From contig NZ_JADOUS010000003.1 in assembly GCF_015752045.1 (NCBI RefSeq), forward strand, positions 1 to 64,000: a stretch of 64,000 nucleotides of DNA. Direction: 5' to 3'. Both the position numbers and the translations under genes were made by a program. A model generated the notes under the pieces. It saw only the letters and a list, made by a program, of their open reading frames with translations, made no database searches and was not told the origin of the DNA. Shown piece after piece: positions 1-8,115 of this stretch (within the stretch, counting starts at the first letter, position 1; the number at the start of each line of letters is the position of its first letter). The stretch is from Arthrobacter_D sp015752045. Lineage in GTDB: Bacteria; Actinomycetota; Actinomycetes; Actinomycetales; Micrococcaceae.

Positions 1-2
1 CG

Positions 3-95
3 ACCCGCTACGACAAACTCGCCCTCACCTACCGCGGCGGCGCCGTACTACGCGCGATTACCCTCTGGCTCAAACGGTTAGGAGACACGCCCTAG
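3..95 (+). mobile_element. IS5-family transposase, C-terminal end only
   Basis: An open frame enters from the left window edge and stops at a TAG, giving the last 30 residues of a transposase. The segment RYDKLALTYRGGAVLRAI followed by a Trp-Leu-Lys helix is the typical C-terminal tail (RYDK motif) of IS5-type DDE transposases. The catalytic part lies outside the window, so it cannot be said whether the element is intact. No clear terminal inverted repeat was identified downstream. Confidence 0.75.
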
Positions 96-110
96 GCGCC
101 CCCGTCGGTA

Positions 111-146
111 GCGGTCGGTCCTGGCCCTCTCGCCAGGATCGACCGC
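111..146. terminator. Hairpin after the transposase end
   Basis: GCGGTCG (111-117) pairs with CGACCGC (140-146), and inside it CCTGGC (120-125) pairs with GCCAGG (132-137), across a 2x2 internal loop. It lies 15 bp after the transposase stop and could be a terminator or part of the IS end. There is no T-tract. The rest of the 96-404 gap holds nothing else I can support except candidate starts of the next gene. Confidence 0.4.
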
Positions 147-404
147 CGGTACCCGTCAGCTCCTCCGTGGCGACGGCATCGGTGACGTCGGGAGCCTGGT
201 CGTGAACTGCGGCGCGCCCGCCGCCGGGCTCGTCCGCGGGCGCGGGAGCGGGCATGATGGGGGAGGTAGCAAGTAAACTGAGTGTCGGTGGCTCTTTTCC
301 GGCCACCTCCGCGAGGTCTGGTCTCGACCGCGGGACACTGGATTCGGGTACGACATGGGATGGGCAAGGGGCGGATGCGGACGGTCGCTGGGGGACTGAC
401 ACGA

Positions 405-2429
405 ATGTCACCCATGGCTGTGCATGCGGCGTTCGCCGTGATGCTCGTGGTGGCCGCTCTCCTCGGACGCTTCACGACCTTCGAATCCTCCAGCCTCGCG
501 TTGGTCTGGCCAGCGGCAGGGATCAATTTCCTCTGGGGGCTGTGGGCCGCGCGCACCCGGCGCGATCTCGCCGTCGCCCTCGTCGCCACCGTGCCGCTGC
601 TGACCACCGTGAACCTGGCCACCGGCCTCAGCCCTCACCTGGCGTTGGCGGTCGCGTTCGGGAGCATGGTCCAGACCGCGGTGGCCGTCTTCTTCTTCCG
701 GCAGCTGGTGCCGTCCGTGGCCGTGCGGACCGTGGGGGACTATCTCCGCCTCGGTCTGGTGGCGCTCGGCGCCTGTTCCGTCGGCGCCCTGGTCATCGTC
801 CTCGGCGTCGCGCTCGAGGGCGGATCCGATCCGTTCGCGTCCTTCATCCCGTGGCTGGTCCGCCATGCGGTGTCGCTCACGGCGATCGGATCCCTCGGCA
901 TCGTCGCCGCGGCGAGCATCGCGGCCCGCGCCGCCGGTGAGTTCCCGCCACCACTCACCGTTGCCCGGCGCGCCGAATATGCCCTCCTCGCCGTGCTGTC
1001 GGTGCTGCTCTACGTCGCGACCTTCGGGGCGGCTTCCGCCCTGCCCATCGCCTACATCACCCTCCCGGCCAACATGTGGGCCGGGCTCCGGTTGCGCACC
1101 GGCTGGGCCATGGTGCACGGACTGGTGAGTGGGGGATTCCTCATCTTCTTCACCCTGGCCGGCCTCGGTCCGTTCCAGGACCTGGCGCCGGTCGAGGGCG
1201 CCTATGTCGCACAGTCCTTCATGTTCATCGCCTTCTCGCTCTCCGCCGTCCTGGCGCTCAGCATGGACGAGCGGCGCCGCCTCATCGACCGCCTGTACCG
1301 CGCGACCGCCGAGGCGAAGGCGGCGGCGGACCTGCGCGACCTCGTGATCGGCCGCATGAACGACGGCGTGCTCGTCGCGGGACCGGACCGTCGTCTGATC
1401 TTCCAGAACGCCACGAGCGAGCGGTGGCTGGGACCAGGGACGGCCCGCCCCGGTGAGGTGTGGCCGCAGGAGTACGAAGTCACCCGTCCCGACGGGGCGC
1501 GGCTGGAGACGGACGACAACCCGCTGACCCTCGCCCTCCGGGGCTGGGTGACGGAGCGGATGGACCTGGACCTCATGCACCGGTCGGGCGAACTGGTGCA
1601 CCTCTCCGTCGACGCGATGCCGCTGCCCGGCGGGCGCGGGGCGCTCGTCGTGATGCGGAACGTGACCGACGAGCGTGCGTACCAGCGGGACCTCGGGCGG
1701 TTCGCGTCCGTCGTCGCCCACGATCTCCTGACACCCCTGACGGTCTTCGACGGGTGGCTCGAGATGCTCGAGGACCCCGATCTGCCGCCCTCCGAACGGA
1801 AGGCCAGCATCGAACGACTGCAGCAGGCAAGCCTCCGCATGAGGAACCTCATCCGCAACCTCCTCGCCTACAGCCTGGCGAAGGAGGAGAAGCTGACCGC
1901 CTCGAGGATCGACGTCGGCCGCGTGGTGGAGGGCATCATCGACCTGCGGACCGCGCTGCCCGGGACGCAGCTGCCCGAGGTGCGCTTCGAGGTCCGCGCG
2001 CAGCACCTGGTGTACGCCGACGAGCGGCTCTTCCTGCAGCTCATGGAGAACCTCGTGGGCAACGCCATGAAGTACGGGCGCACCGACGGCTCGGGCGAGG
2101 TCACCGTCTACACCTCGACGGACGCCTCCAGCGGCAGGACCGAGGTGCACGTTCGCGACAACGGCATCGGCATCCCGGGAGGGGACCTCGAGCGCGTGTT
2201 CGAGGAGTTCCACCGCTCCGAGAACGGGCTGGGTCAGGCAACCGGTACCGGTCTGGGCCTGGCCATCTGCCGGCGGATCGCCGAGAGCCATGGCGGGTCG
2301 ATCAGGGTCCGCAACGTCGAGGGGGGCGGCGCCGAATTCACGGTCACCCTCCCCGGGGAGCCGGATCAGCTGCCGGAGGGCGTCCCGCTGGTCGGCGCCG
2401 CCGAGGCTCCGCGGGTGTCCACGCCCTGA
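405..2429 (+). CDS. MASE1-domain sensor histidine kinase
   Basis: This is an inner-membrane sensor kinase of 674 residues. The N-terminal third is a MASE1-type block of about eight to ten hydrophobic segments. A PAS-like domain follows (RMNDGVLVAGPDRRLIFQN), then HisKA with the phospho-acceptor His near residue 439 (VVAHDLLTPL). The HATPase_c domain has an N-box (ENLVGNAMKYG), a G1 box (DNGIGIP) near residue 585 and a G2 box (GTGLGLAI). No response regulator gene is adjacent, so it looks orphan. The start is uncertain: ATG 405 has GGGGGA nine bases upstream and begins just before the first membrane segment. GTG 282, ATG 360 and ATG 375 are in frame. The stimulus is unknown. Confidence 0.85.
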   Translation: MSPMAVHAAFAVMLVVAALLGRFTTFESSSLALVWPAAGINFLWGLWAARTRRDLAVALVATVPLLTTVNLATGLSPHLALAVAFGSMVQTAVAVFFFRQLVPSVAVRTVGDYLRLGLVALGACSVGALVIVLGVALEGGSDPFASFIPWLVRHAVSLTAIGSLGIVAAASIAARAAGEFPPPLTVARRAEYALLAVLSVLLYVATFGAASALPIAYITLPANMWAGLRLRTGWAMVHGLVSGGFLIFFTLAGLGPFQDLAPVEGAYVAQSFMFIAFSLSAVLALSMDERRRLIDRLYRATAEAKAAADLRDLVIGRMNDGVLVAGPDRRLIFQNATSERWLGPGTARPGEVWPQEYEVTRPDGARLETDDNPLTLALRGWVTERMDLDLMHRSGELVHLSVDAMPLPGGRGALVVMRNVTDERAYQRDLGRFASVVAHDLLTPLTVFDGWLEMLEDPDLPPSERKASIERLQQASLRMRNLIRNLLAYSLAKEEKLTASRIDVGRVVEGIIDLRTALPGTQLPEVRFEVRAQHLVYADERLFLQLMENLVGNAMKYGRTDGSGEVTVYTSTDASSGRTEVHVRDNGIGIPGGDLERVFEEFHRSENGLGQATGTGLGLAICRRIAESHGGSIRVRNVEGGGAEFTVTLPGEPDQLPEGVPLVGAAEAPRVSTP

Positions 2430-2440
2430 GGCCCTCCCGG

Positions 2441-3523
2441 TCAGGATCCTGAGCGGGGGTACAGCTTCGGGGAGCCGCTGTGGCCGGCGCCGTGGCGGAG
2501 CCCCGCCAGGACCTCGGCGAGGGTGTCCCTCGAGGAATGGCGCGGCTCCCACCCCAGCTCGGTGCGCGCCCGCGTGGTGTCCATGACGGGACTCCCGGCG
2601 GCCAGGTCGATCCAGCCCGGATCCGTCCGCTGGAGGCCCAACGCCCAGCTCACGCCGACGAGTAGGCGGAGCACACGGACGGGCAGGCCGATGACACGCC
2701 GCGCGCCCAGCAGGTCGGCCACGCGTCCGGGCGTGAGTTCCGGCTCGGCCGCGATGTTGAAGGCGCCCGAGGCACGCCGCGCCACCACGCGCCAGTAGGC
2801 ATCGGCCACGTCCTCCGCATGCACCGCCTGGAAGATGAAGGAGTCCGGGACGGGCAGCAGCGGGAGCGGCAGGCCCCCGAGCACGATCTTCGGCACGATC
2901 GGGCCCAGAAAGTACCGGCCGATCTCGCTCCCGGCCTGGTCCTGGAAGATCAGCCCCGGCCGCAGGCGCGCCACGGCGATCCCCGGGTGGTCCCGCTCGA
3001 ACCCGTCCAGCAGCCGCTCCTGTTCGGCCTTGTGCCGGCTGTAGTGGGAGGACTGGATGCCGCCGGTCGGCCAGGACTCGTCCCGGCGCGTGGCCTTGTC
3101 CGAGGAGGAGTAGGCGGCGACGGAGGAGGCGCAGACGAACTGGCGCACGCCGGCGGCGGCGGCCGCCCGCAACGCATTCGCGGTGCCAGTCACGTTGGTC
3201 CGGTGCATGGCTTCCTCGTCCCGGTTGGGCTGGATGGCCCAGGCCAGGTGTACGACGGCGTCCACGCCGGACAGTGCCGTGGCCAGGGCGTCCCGGCCCT
3301 CGTCGGTGCCGACGTCGAGGGCGTGCCAGTCGACGCCCGCGTACGGGAACCGGCCTGTGTCCGGGATGGTGCGCGCGACGGCGGTGATCGAGAGGCCCGT
3401 CGGGTCGCCGGACGCGTCGACGCCCGGTCGCCGGGTCGTGGCGCGGTCCCCGGCGGCGCGGTGGAGCCGGGCGAGAACCGCGGTGCCGACGTTTCCGGTG
3501 GCGCCGATGACTGCAATGCGCAT
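2441..3523 (-). CDS. NAD-dependent epimerase/dehydratase (extended SDR)
   Basis: A 360-residue extended short-chain dehydrogenase/reductase. It opens directly with the Rossmann motif GATGNVG (residues 7-13) and has a YxxxK-type site (YSRHKAEQE) after a Ser-rich strand (CASSVAAYSSS), so nucleotide binding and the catalytic Tyr/Lys are intact. The family oxidises, epimerises or dehydrates nucleotide sugars or related carbonyls. The substrate cannot be read from sequence. It converges on the kinase gene (11 bp between stops) and is divergent from yihY. AGGAG lies upstream of ATG 3523. Confidence 0.85.
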   Translation of the reverse strand: MRIAVIGATGNVGTAVLARLHRAAGDRATTRRPGVDASGDPTGLSITAVARTIPDTGRFPYAGVDWHALDVGTDEGRDALATALSGVDAVVHLAWAIQPNRDEEAMHRTNVTGTANALRAAAAAGVRQFVCASSVAAYSSSDKATRRDESWPTGGIQSSHYSRHKAEQERLLDGFERDHPGIAVARLRPGLIFQDQAGSEIGRYFLGPIVPKIVLGGLPLPLLPVPDSFIFQAVHAEDVADAYWRVVARRASGAFNIAAEPELTPGRVADLLGARRVIGLPVRVLRLLVGVSWALGLQRTDPGWIDLAAGSPVMDTTRARTELGWEPRHSSRDTLAEVLAGLRHGAGHSGSPKLYPRSGS

Positions 3524-3582
3524 TGCTGCTCCTGGCCTGGTGGTCGTAGGGGCACGGGCATGTGCCGGGTCGAACTGGACTA

Positions 3583-3594
3583 CTAAGCAAGCTT
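3583..3594. promoter_or_regulatory. Candidate operator, CTAAGCAAGCTT
   Basis: In the divergent gap between the SDR and yihY genes the sequence CTAAGCAAGCTTA contains the dyad TAAGC-AA-GCTTA. The same 12 bp (CTAAGCAAGCTT) recurs at 29575-29586 upstream of the sugar-importer operon. An identical AT-rich 12-mer in two intergenic regions of a GC-rich window suggests a regulator site. The regulator is unknown. Confidence 0.4.
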
Positions 3595-3668
3595 ATGGTG
3601 CAGTTGGAGTAGACGCATAGCCGATAAAGCGCCCCATACCGTGTGCGGGGCCAGACCGGGAGGTATCC

Positions 3669-4760
3669 GTGAGCAGCAACAGCCGAGTGGGGGCCGAGCC
3701 TCGCAGCGCAGCAGGCCAGAAGGCCCAGAACGCGCCTGATCCGAACGATCCCCGCAAGCCGGACGATCCGAAGGACGTCAAGAAGCCGGCCTGGAAGTAC
3801 GTGTTCAAGCGCTCCGTCAGCGAGTTCGGCAAGGACCAGTGCACCGACCTCGCCGCGGCGCTGACGTACTACGCCGTCCTCGCGATCTTCCCCGGCATCC
3901 TCGCCCTGATGTCGCTCCTCGGGCTCTTCGGGCAGGCGCAGGCCACCACCGACCAGGTCATGGGGGTCATCGGGCAGTTCGCGCCCAAGGAGGCCCTGGA
4001 CACCATCAAGCCCATCATCACGAACCTCGCCTCGAACCAGGCCGCCGGCCTGACGTTCGTCATCGGCCTTCTCGGTGCGATCTGGTCGGCCTCCGGCTTC
4101 GTGAACGCGTTCTCCCGCGCCATGAATCGCATCTACGAGGTCGAGGAGGGGCGGTCGTTCTTCAAGCTGCGCCCGCAGATGCTGCTCATCACCGTGATCG
4201 TGCTCGTCCTGATCGTCGCCATGGGCCTCATGCTCGTGCTGTCGGGCCCGGTCGCGGAGGCCATCGGCAACACCATCGGCTTGGGGAGCACCGCCCTGCT
4301 CATCTGGAACATCGTCAAGTGGCCCATCATGGTTCTCTTCGCCGTCCTGATGATCGCCGTCCTGTACTACGGCGCCCCGAACATCAAGCAGCCCAAGTTC
4401 CGCTGGATGAGCCTCGGCGGGTTCATCGCCCTGCTGGTCCTCGCGATCACCACGGCGGCGTTCTCCCTCTACGTCGCCAACTTCGGCAACTACAACGCGA
4501 CGTACGGTGCCATCGCCGGCGTCATCGTCCTGCTGCTGTGGATCTGGCTGGCCAACATCTCACTGCTGTTCGGCGTCGAGTTCGACGCCGAGATGGAGCG
4601 CGGCCGCCAGCTGCAGGGCGGGATCGAGGCGGAGGAGACCATCCAGCTTCCCCCGCGCGACACCAAGGCCGCCGAGAAGAAGAGCGAGAAGCACCTCAAG
4701 CTCGTCCGCGAGGGCCGCGAGCTCCGCGAGAAGTACGGACGCGAGTCCGCGAAGAACTGA
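3669..4760 (+). CDS. YihY/virulence factor BrkB family membrane protein
   Basis: 363 residues with the YihY/BrkB pattern: a charged cytoplasmic N-terminus (about 55 residues rich in Lys, Asp and Pro), then DQCTDLAAALTYYAVLAIFP, the family signature at the first membrane helix, and about six hydrophobic segments. The charged C-terminal tail of about 70 residues (KSEKHLKLVREGRELREKYG) is probably helical. The family was once called RNase BN by mistake. Its role is unresolved, with transport or envelope functions proposed. The GTG start has GGGAGG upstream. A strong hairpin terminator follows. Confidence 0.88.
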   Translation: MSSNSRVGAEPRSAAGQKAQNAPDPNDPRKPDDPKDVKKPAWKYVFKRSVSEFGKDQCTDLAAALTYYAVLAIFPGILALMSLLGLFGQAQATTDQVMGVIGQFAPKEALDTIKPIITNLASNQAAGLTFVIGLLGAIWSASGFVNAFSRAMNRIYEVEEGRSFFKLRPQMLLITVIVLVLIVAMGLMLVLSGPVAEAIGNTIGLGSTALLIWNIVKWPIMVLFAVLMIAVLYYGAPNIKQPKFRWMSLGGFIALLVLAITTAAFSLYVANFGNYNATYGAIAGVIVLLLWIWLANISLLFGVEFDAEMERGRQLQGGIEAEETIQLPPRDTKAAEKKSEKHLKLVREGRELREKYGRESAKN

Positions 4761-4782
4761 GGGACGCCCCGGAACCACCCTG

Positions 4783-4816
4783 CGGAGGCCCGGTCGTGCA
4801 CACGGCCGGGCCTCCG
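4783..4816 (+). terminator. Intrinsic terminator after yihY
   Basis: CGGAGGCCCGG (4783-4793) pairs perfectly with CCGGGCCTCCG (4806-4816), an 11-bp GC stem 23 bp after the yihY stop. There is no T-run, as is usual in high-GC actinobacteria. Confidence 0.75.
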
Positions 4817-4831
4817 GCGTGTCCGCGGTCC

Positions 4832-4837
4832 TAGACT
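4832..4837 (+). promoter_or_regulatory. -10 box of a leaderless promoter
   Basis: TAGACT ends six bases before ATG 4844, and no Shine-Dalgarno sequence is present. The transcript would begin at or next to the start codon. No convincing -35 box is seen. Confidence 0.5.
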
Positions 4838-4843
4838 GGCAGC

Positions 4844-5854
4844 ATGACCGACACACAGCAGGCCGAGCCGTCCGAGCACAGCACCAAAGGGGCCTATGTG
4901 ACCTCCGGCGAGGAGTTCACCCGCGACACCCAGTACATCGAGACGCGGATCACGCGCGACGCCGCCGACGGCTACCCCGTCGAGGCCGGCCGGTACCGCC
5001 TCGTCGCGGCCCGCGCCTGCCCCTGGGCGAACCGCGCCATCATCGTGCGGAGGCTCCTCGGACTGGAGGACGCCATCTCGCTGGGCACCCCCGGCCCCAC
5101 GCACGACAGCCGGTCCTGGACCTTCGACCTCGACCCCGACGGCCGGGACCCGGTGCTCGGCATCGAGCGCCTGCAGGAAGCCTTCTTCAAGCGGGACCCG
5201 AACTACTCGCGCGGCATCACCGTGCCGGCCGTCGTGGACACCACCACCGGAGCTGTCGTGACGAACAACTTCCCGCAGATCACCCTGGACTTCTCCGGCG
5301 AGTGGAAGGAGTTCCACCGCGAGGGAGCCCCGGACCTCTATCCGGAACACCTCCGCGAGGAGATCGACACCGTGAACAGGCGGGTCTTCACGGAAGTCAA
5401 CAACGGGGTCTACCGCTGCGGCTTCGCGGGGTCGCAGGATGCCTACGACGCCGCCTACGATCGCCTCTTCACCGCCCTGGACTGGCTCGAGGAGCGGCTG
5501 ACCGGCCAGCGCTTCCTCGTGGGCGACACCATCACCGAGGCGGATGTCCGCCTGTTCACCACGCTCGTCCGCTTCGACCCCGTGTACCACGGCCACTTCA
5601 AGTGCAACCGGTCCAAGCTGACGGAGATGCCCGCGCTGTGGGCCTATGCGCGCGACCTCTTCCAGACGCCGGGGTTCGGGGACACCGTCGACTTCGAGCA
5701 GATCAAGCAGCACTACTACATCGTCCACGAGGACATCAATCCCACCGGGATCGTCCCGAAGGGGCCGGACCTCACCGGGTGGACCACCGCCCACGGCCGC
5801 GAGGCACTCGGCGGACGGCCCTTCGGCAACGGGACGCCGCCGGCCACCGCATGA
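4844..5854 (+). CDS. Xi-class glutathione S-transferase-like (S-thiolyl-hydroquinone reductase)
   Basis: A 336-residue cytoplasmic enzyme of the ECM4/YqjG type. The catalytic-Cys motif is ACPWANRAIIVRRLLGLE, with Cys in the C-P-W-A context rather than Tyr or Ser. A thioredoxin-fold half is followed by a helical C-terminal domain (VGDTITEADVRLFTTLVRFD). Family members reduce glutathionyl-hydroquinones. Actinobacteria normally make mycothiol instead of glutathione, so the natural substrate here is probably an S-mycothiolyl conjugate (inference). The start is set by a -10 hexamer six bases upstream. Both flanking genes are insulated by terminators, so it is monocistronic. Confidence 0.85.
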   Translation: MTDTQQAEPSEHSTKGAYVTSGEEFTRDTQYIETRITRDAADGYPVEAGRYRLVAARACPWANRAIIVRRLLGLEDAISLGTPGPTHDSRSWTFDLDPDGRDPVLGIERLQEAFFKRDPNYSRGITVPAVVDTTTGAVVTNNFPQITLDFSGEWKEFHREGAPDLYPEHLREEIDTVNRRVFTEVNNGVYRCGFAGSQDAYDAAYDRLFTALDWLEERLTGQRFLVGDTITEADVRLFTTLVRFDPVYHGHFKCNRSKLTEMPALWAYARDLFQTPGFGDTVDFEQIKQHYYIVHEDINPTGIVPKGPDLTGWTTAHGREALGGRPFGNGTPPATA

Positions 5855-5860
5855 CCTGAT

Positions 5861-5893
5861 CGGGACTGCCGCGGCCTGTCCGTGGCAGTCCCG
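5861..5893 (+). terminator. Intrinsic terminator after the thiol transferase gene
   Basis: CGGGACTGCC (5861-5870) pairs with GGCAGTCCCG (5884-5893), a perfect 10-bp stem starting six bases after the stop codon. Confidence 0.75.
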
Positions 5894-5904
5894 GTCCGTA
5901 CCGC

Positions 5905-5930
5905 ATTAGGGAACAAACCCGTTTCCTAAT
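5905..5930. promoter_or_regulatory. Inverted repeat upstream of the siderophore operon
   Basis: ATTAGGGAAC (5905-5914) and GTTTCCTAAT (5921-5930) form a near-perfect inverted repeat with a 6-bp centre, ten bases upstream of the iron box. The outer TTAGG/CCTAA halves resemble half-sites of the IdeR box, so it may be a second, degenerate iron-regulator site or a separate operator. It could also contribute a weak hairpin. Confidence 0.35.
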
Positions 5931-5939
5931 TCGCTGGAG

Positions 5940-5958
5940 CCTAGGTTAGCCTTACCTC
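5940..5958 (+). promoter_or_regulatory. IdeR/DmdR-type iron box
   Basis: CCTAGGTTAGCCTTACCTC matches the 19-bp DtxR/IdeR consensus TTAGGTTAGSCTAACCTAA at most positions and lies 29 bp before the first permease start. It implies repression of the siderophore import operon by an Fe2+-loaded DtxR-family regulator. The regulator gene is not in the window. Confidence 0.75.
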
Positions 5959-5986
5959 AGAACGATCGTCCGGCTGAGGGAGGCAC

Positions 5987-7045
5987 ATGGCAGTCCAGGC
6001 CTCTGCCCTGCGCCCGGCCCGTGCCTCCCCGGACTCCCTCCACCGGTCCGCCCGTGCGAGGACCCTCGCGAAGCTGTTCCTCGCGGCCCTGGTCCTCGCA
6101 CTGTTCTGCCTCGCCTCGCTCACCATCGGCGCCCGCTCCGTCAGCGTCCCGACCGTGCTCGACGCGGTGACGTCCTTCGACCCGGCGGACGGCGACCACG
6201 CCGTCGTCCTCTCCCGCGTGCCGCGTACCGTCGTCGGGCTGCTCGTCGGGGCAGCGCTTGCCACCGCGGGAGCCGCGCTGCAGGGCATCGCCCGCAATCC
6301 GCTGGCGGACCCCGGCATCCTCGGCATCAATGCCGGTGCGTCCCTCGCCGTGGTCGTCGGCATCTACCTGTTCGGCCTCGGCAGCGCCGCCGGCTATCTC
6401 TGGTTCGCCTTCGCGGGTGCCGGCGCCGCGGCCGTCGCCGTCTACGCCGTGGCCAGCCTCGGAAGGGACGGCGCGACGCCGGTCAAGCTGGCACTCGCCG
6501 GCGCGGCCCTGGCCGCCGGCCTCGCGAGCCTCACCAACGCCGTCCTCGTCTCCAGCCAGGAGACCCTCGACGCCTTCCGGTTCTGGCAGGTCGGCACGCT
6601 CGCCGGCCGTGGCTGGGACGTCATCGGTGCGGTGGCGCCCTTCCTCGTGGCGGGCCTCGCGCTGACCCTTGCCACGGGCAGGGTCCTCAACTCCCTGGCG
6701 CTGGGCGACGACGTGGCGCGCGGGCTCGGCCAGAACGTCCCCCTGGCCCGTGCCGTCACCGCGGTCGGCGTGGTGCTGCTGTGCGGTGCCGCCGTGGCCG
6801 CCGCCGGGCCGATCGCCTTCGTGGGACTCATCATCCCGCACCTGGTGCGGATCGTGGTGGGCTCCGACTACCGGTGGATCCTGCCCTTCTCCGCGCTGCT
6901 GGGGCCCGTGCTGCTCCTCGGGGCGGACATCGTGGGCCGGGTCATCCTGCCGCCGGGCGAGGTGCAGGTGGGCATCATGACCGCCGTCCTCGGCGCGCCG
7001 GTCTTCGTCTGGCTCGTGCGCCGACGCGGCATGGCGCAGCTGTGA
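5987..7045 (+). CDS. Iron-siderophore ABC transporter permease (FecCD family)
   Basis: 352 residues with about nine to ten membrane helices and FecCD-family signatures, including GAALATAGAALQGIARNPLA near the N-terminal third and the C-terminal GLIIPHLVRIVVG segment that contacts the ATPase. It forms half of the import channel for a ferric siderophore. GGGAGG precedes ATG 5987. It is the first gene of a four-gene operon below an iron box and shares GTGA with the second permease. No substrate-binding protein gene is present in the operon. Confidence 0.9.
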   Translation: MAVQASALRPARASPDSLHRSARARTLAKLFLAALVLALFCLASLTIGARSVSVPTVLDAVTSFDPADGDHAVVLSRVPRTVVGLLVGAALATAGAALQGIARNPLADPGILGINAGASLAVVVGIYLFGLGSAAGYLWFAFAGAGAAAVAVYAVASLGRDGATPVKLALAGAALAAGLASLTNAVLVSSQETLDAFRFWQVGTLAGRGWDVIGAVAPFLVAGLALTLATGRVLNSLALGDDVARGLGQNVPLARAVTAVGVVLLCGAAVAAAGPIAFVGLIIPHLVRIVVGSDYRWILPFSALLGPVLLLGADIVGRVILPPGEVQVGIMTAVLGAPVFVWLVRRRGMAQL

Positions 7046-8115
7046 GCGCGTCCCCGGACCGCACGCTTCCCCGGATGCCGCGTGCGGACGGTCCCGGCGG
7101 GGGCCTCGCCGCCGCGCGGACCCGCCGCCGCCGGAGCACCGGCAGCCGCCTCGCCGCGCTGGCCGGCGTCGTCGTGGTGCTGTTCGCCGTGAACGTCCTG
7201 CTCGGCTCCTATACGGTCACCATCCCGGACTTCTTCCGCATCCTCGGCGGTGCCGACATCCCGGGCGCCGGCTTCATCGTGCTGGAGAACAAGCTGCCCC
7301 GTGCAGTGATCGGGCTCCTCATCGGCATAGCCTTCGGGATCGCGGGCGCCGTGTTCCAGACCATGCTGCGGAACCCGCTCGCGAGCCCCGACATCATCGG
7401 CATCAGCTACGGCGCCAGCGCGTCCGCCGTGACCGCGATCGTCCTCTTCGGCGCGGCCGGCGCCGCGGTGTCCTTCTCCGCCCTCGTCGGCGCGATGGTC
7501 GTCGCAGCGGCCATCTACCTGATCTCGCACCGCGGCGGCGTGGCGGGCTACCGCCTGATCCTCGTCGGCATCGGCTTCGCGGCGGTCATGCATGCGCTCG
7601 TGAGCTTCCTCATCACGCGCACGGATCTCCGGACGGCGTCGGCCGCGGTGCTCTGGCTCAACGGCTCGCTGAACTCCAGCACCTGGGACCGCGCGACGAT
7701 ACTGGCCGCGTGCCTCGCCGTCCTGCTGCCCGCCGCCGCGGTGCTCGCCCGCGGACTGCGGGGCCTCGAACTGGGCGACGACGCCGCCGCGGGCCTCGGC
7801 CTCCGCGTCGAGGCGTCCCGCCTCGGGCTCATGTCCACCGGGGTGGCCCTCGCCGCCGTCGCGACCGCCGCGGCAGGACCTGTCGCCGCCGTCGCCTTCC
7901 TGTCGGGGCCGATCGCCCGCCGCCTGCTCGGCAACCGGCCGTCGCTGGCCATGGCGGCCCTCGTGGGTGCGGCGATCGTGCTCGGCGCCGATTTCGTGGC
8001 CGCCAACCTCGTTCCCGGCACGTCGCTGCCCGTCGGCGTCGTGACCGGAGCGCTCGGCGCACCGTTCCTGCTGTGGCTGCTCGCCACGGCGAACCGATCA
8101 GGCCAGGGAGGCTGA
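7042..8115 (+). CDS. Iron-siderophore ABC transporter permease (FecCD family), second subunit
   Basis: 357 residues starting at a GTG that overlaps the previous stop (GTGA). A basic, disordered N-terminus of about 35 residues precedes the hydrophobic core. FecCD motifs include AFGIAGAVFQTMLRNPLASP and a C-terminal segment (VAFLSGPIARRLLG) at the usual ATPase-coupling position. It should pair with the first permease as a heterodimer, as FepD/FepG do. Its stop overlaps the ATPase start (TGATG). An upstream in-frame start at 6781 would lie inside the first permease gene and is not credible. Confidence 0.88.
   Translation: MSASPDRTLPRMPRADGPGGGLAAARTRRRRSTGSRLAALAGVVVVLFAVNVLLGSYTVTIPDFFRILGGADIPGAGFIVLENKLPRAVIGLLIGIAFGIAGAVFQTMLRNPLASPDIIGISYGASASAVTAIVLFGAAGAAVSFSALVGAMVVAAAIYLISHRGGVAGYRLILVGIGFAAVMHALVSFLITRTDLRTASAAVLWLNGSLNSSTWDRATILAACLAVLLPAAAVLARGLRGLELGDDAAAGLGLRVEASRLGLMSTGVALAAVATAAAGPVAAVAFLSGPIARRLLGNRPSLAMAALVGAAIVLGADFVAANLVPGTSLPVGVVTGALGAPFLLWLLATANRSGQGG

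Noticed and set aside
3..95. Intact insertion sequence at the left edge
   Set aside because: Only the C-terminal codons are visible and no terminal inverted repeat could be identified.
408..3590. Long antisense open frame of about 1060 codons across the kinase and SDR genes
   Set aside because: Arg/Gly/His/Pro-rich, no domain motifs, and it covers genes with clear motifs on the other frames; typical of high-GC shadows.
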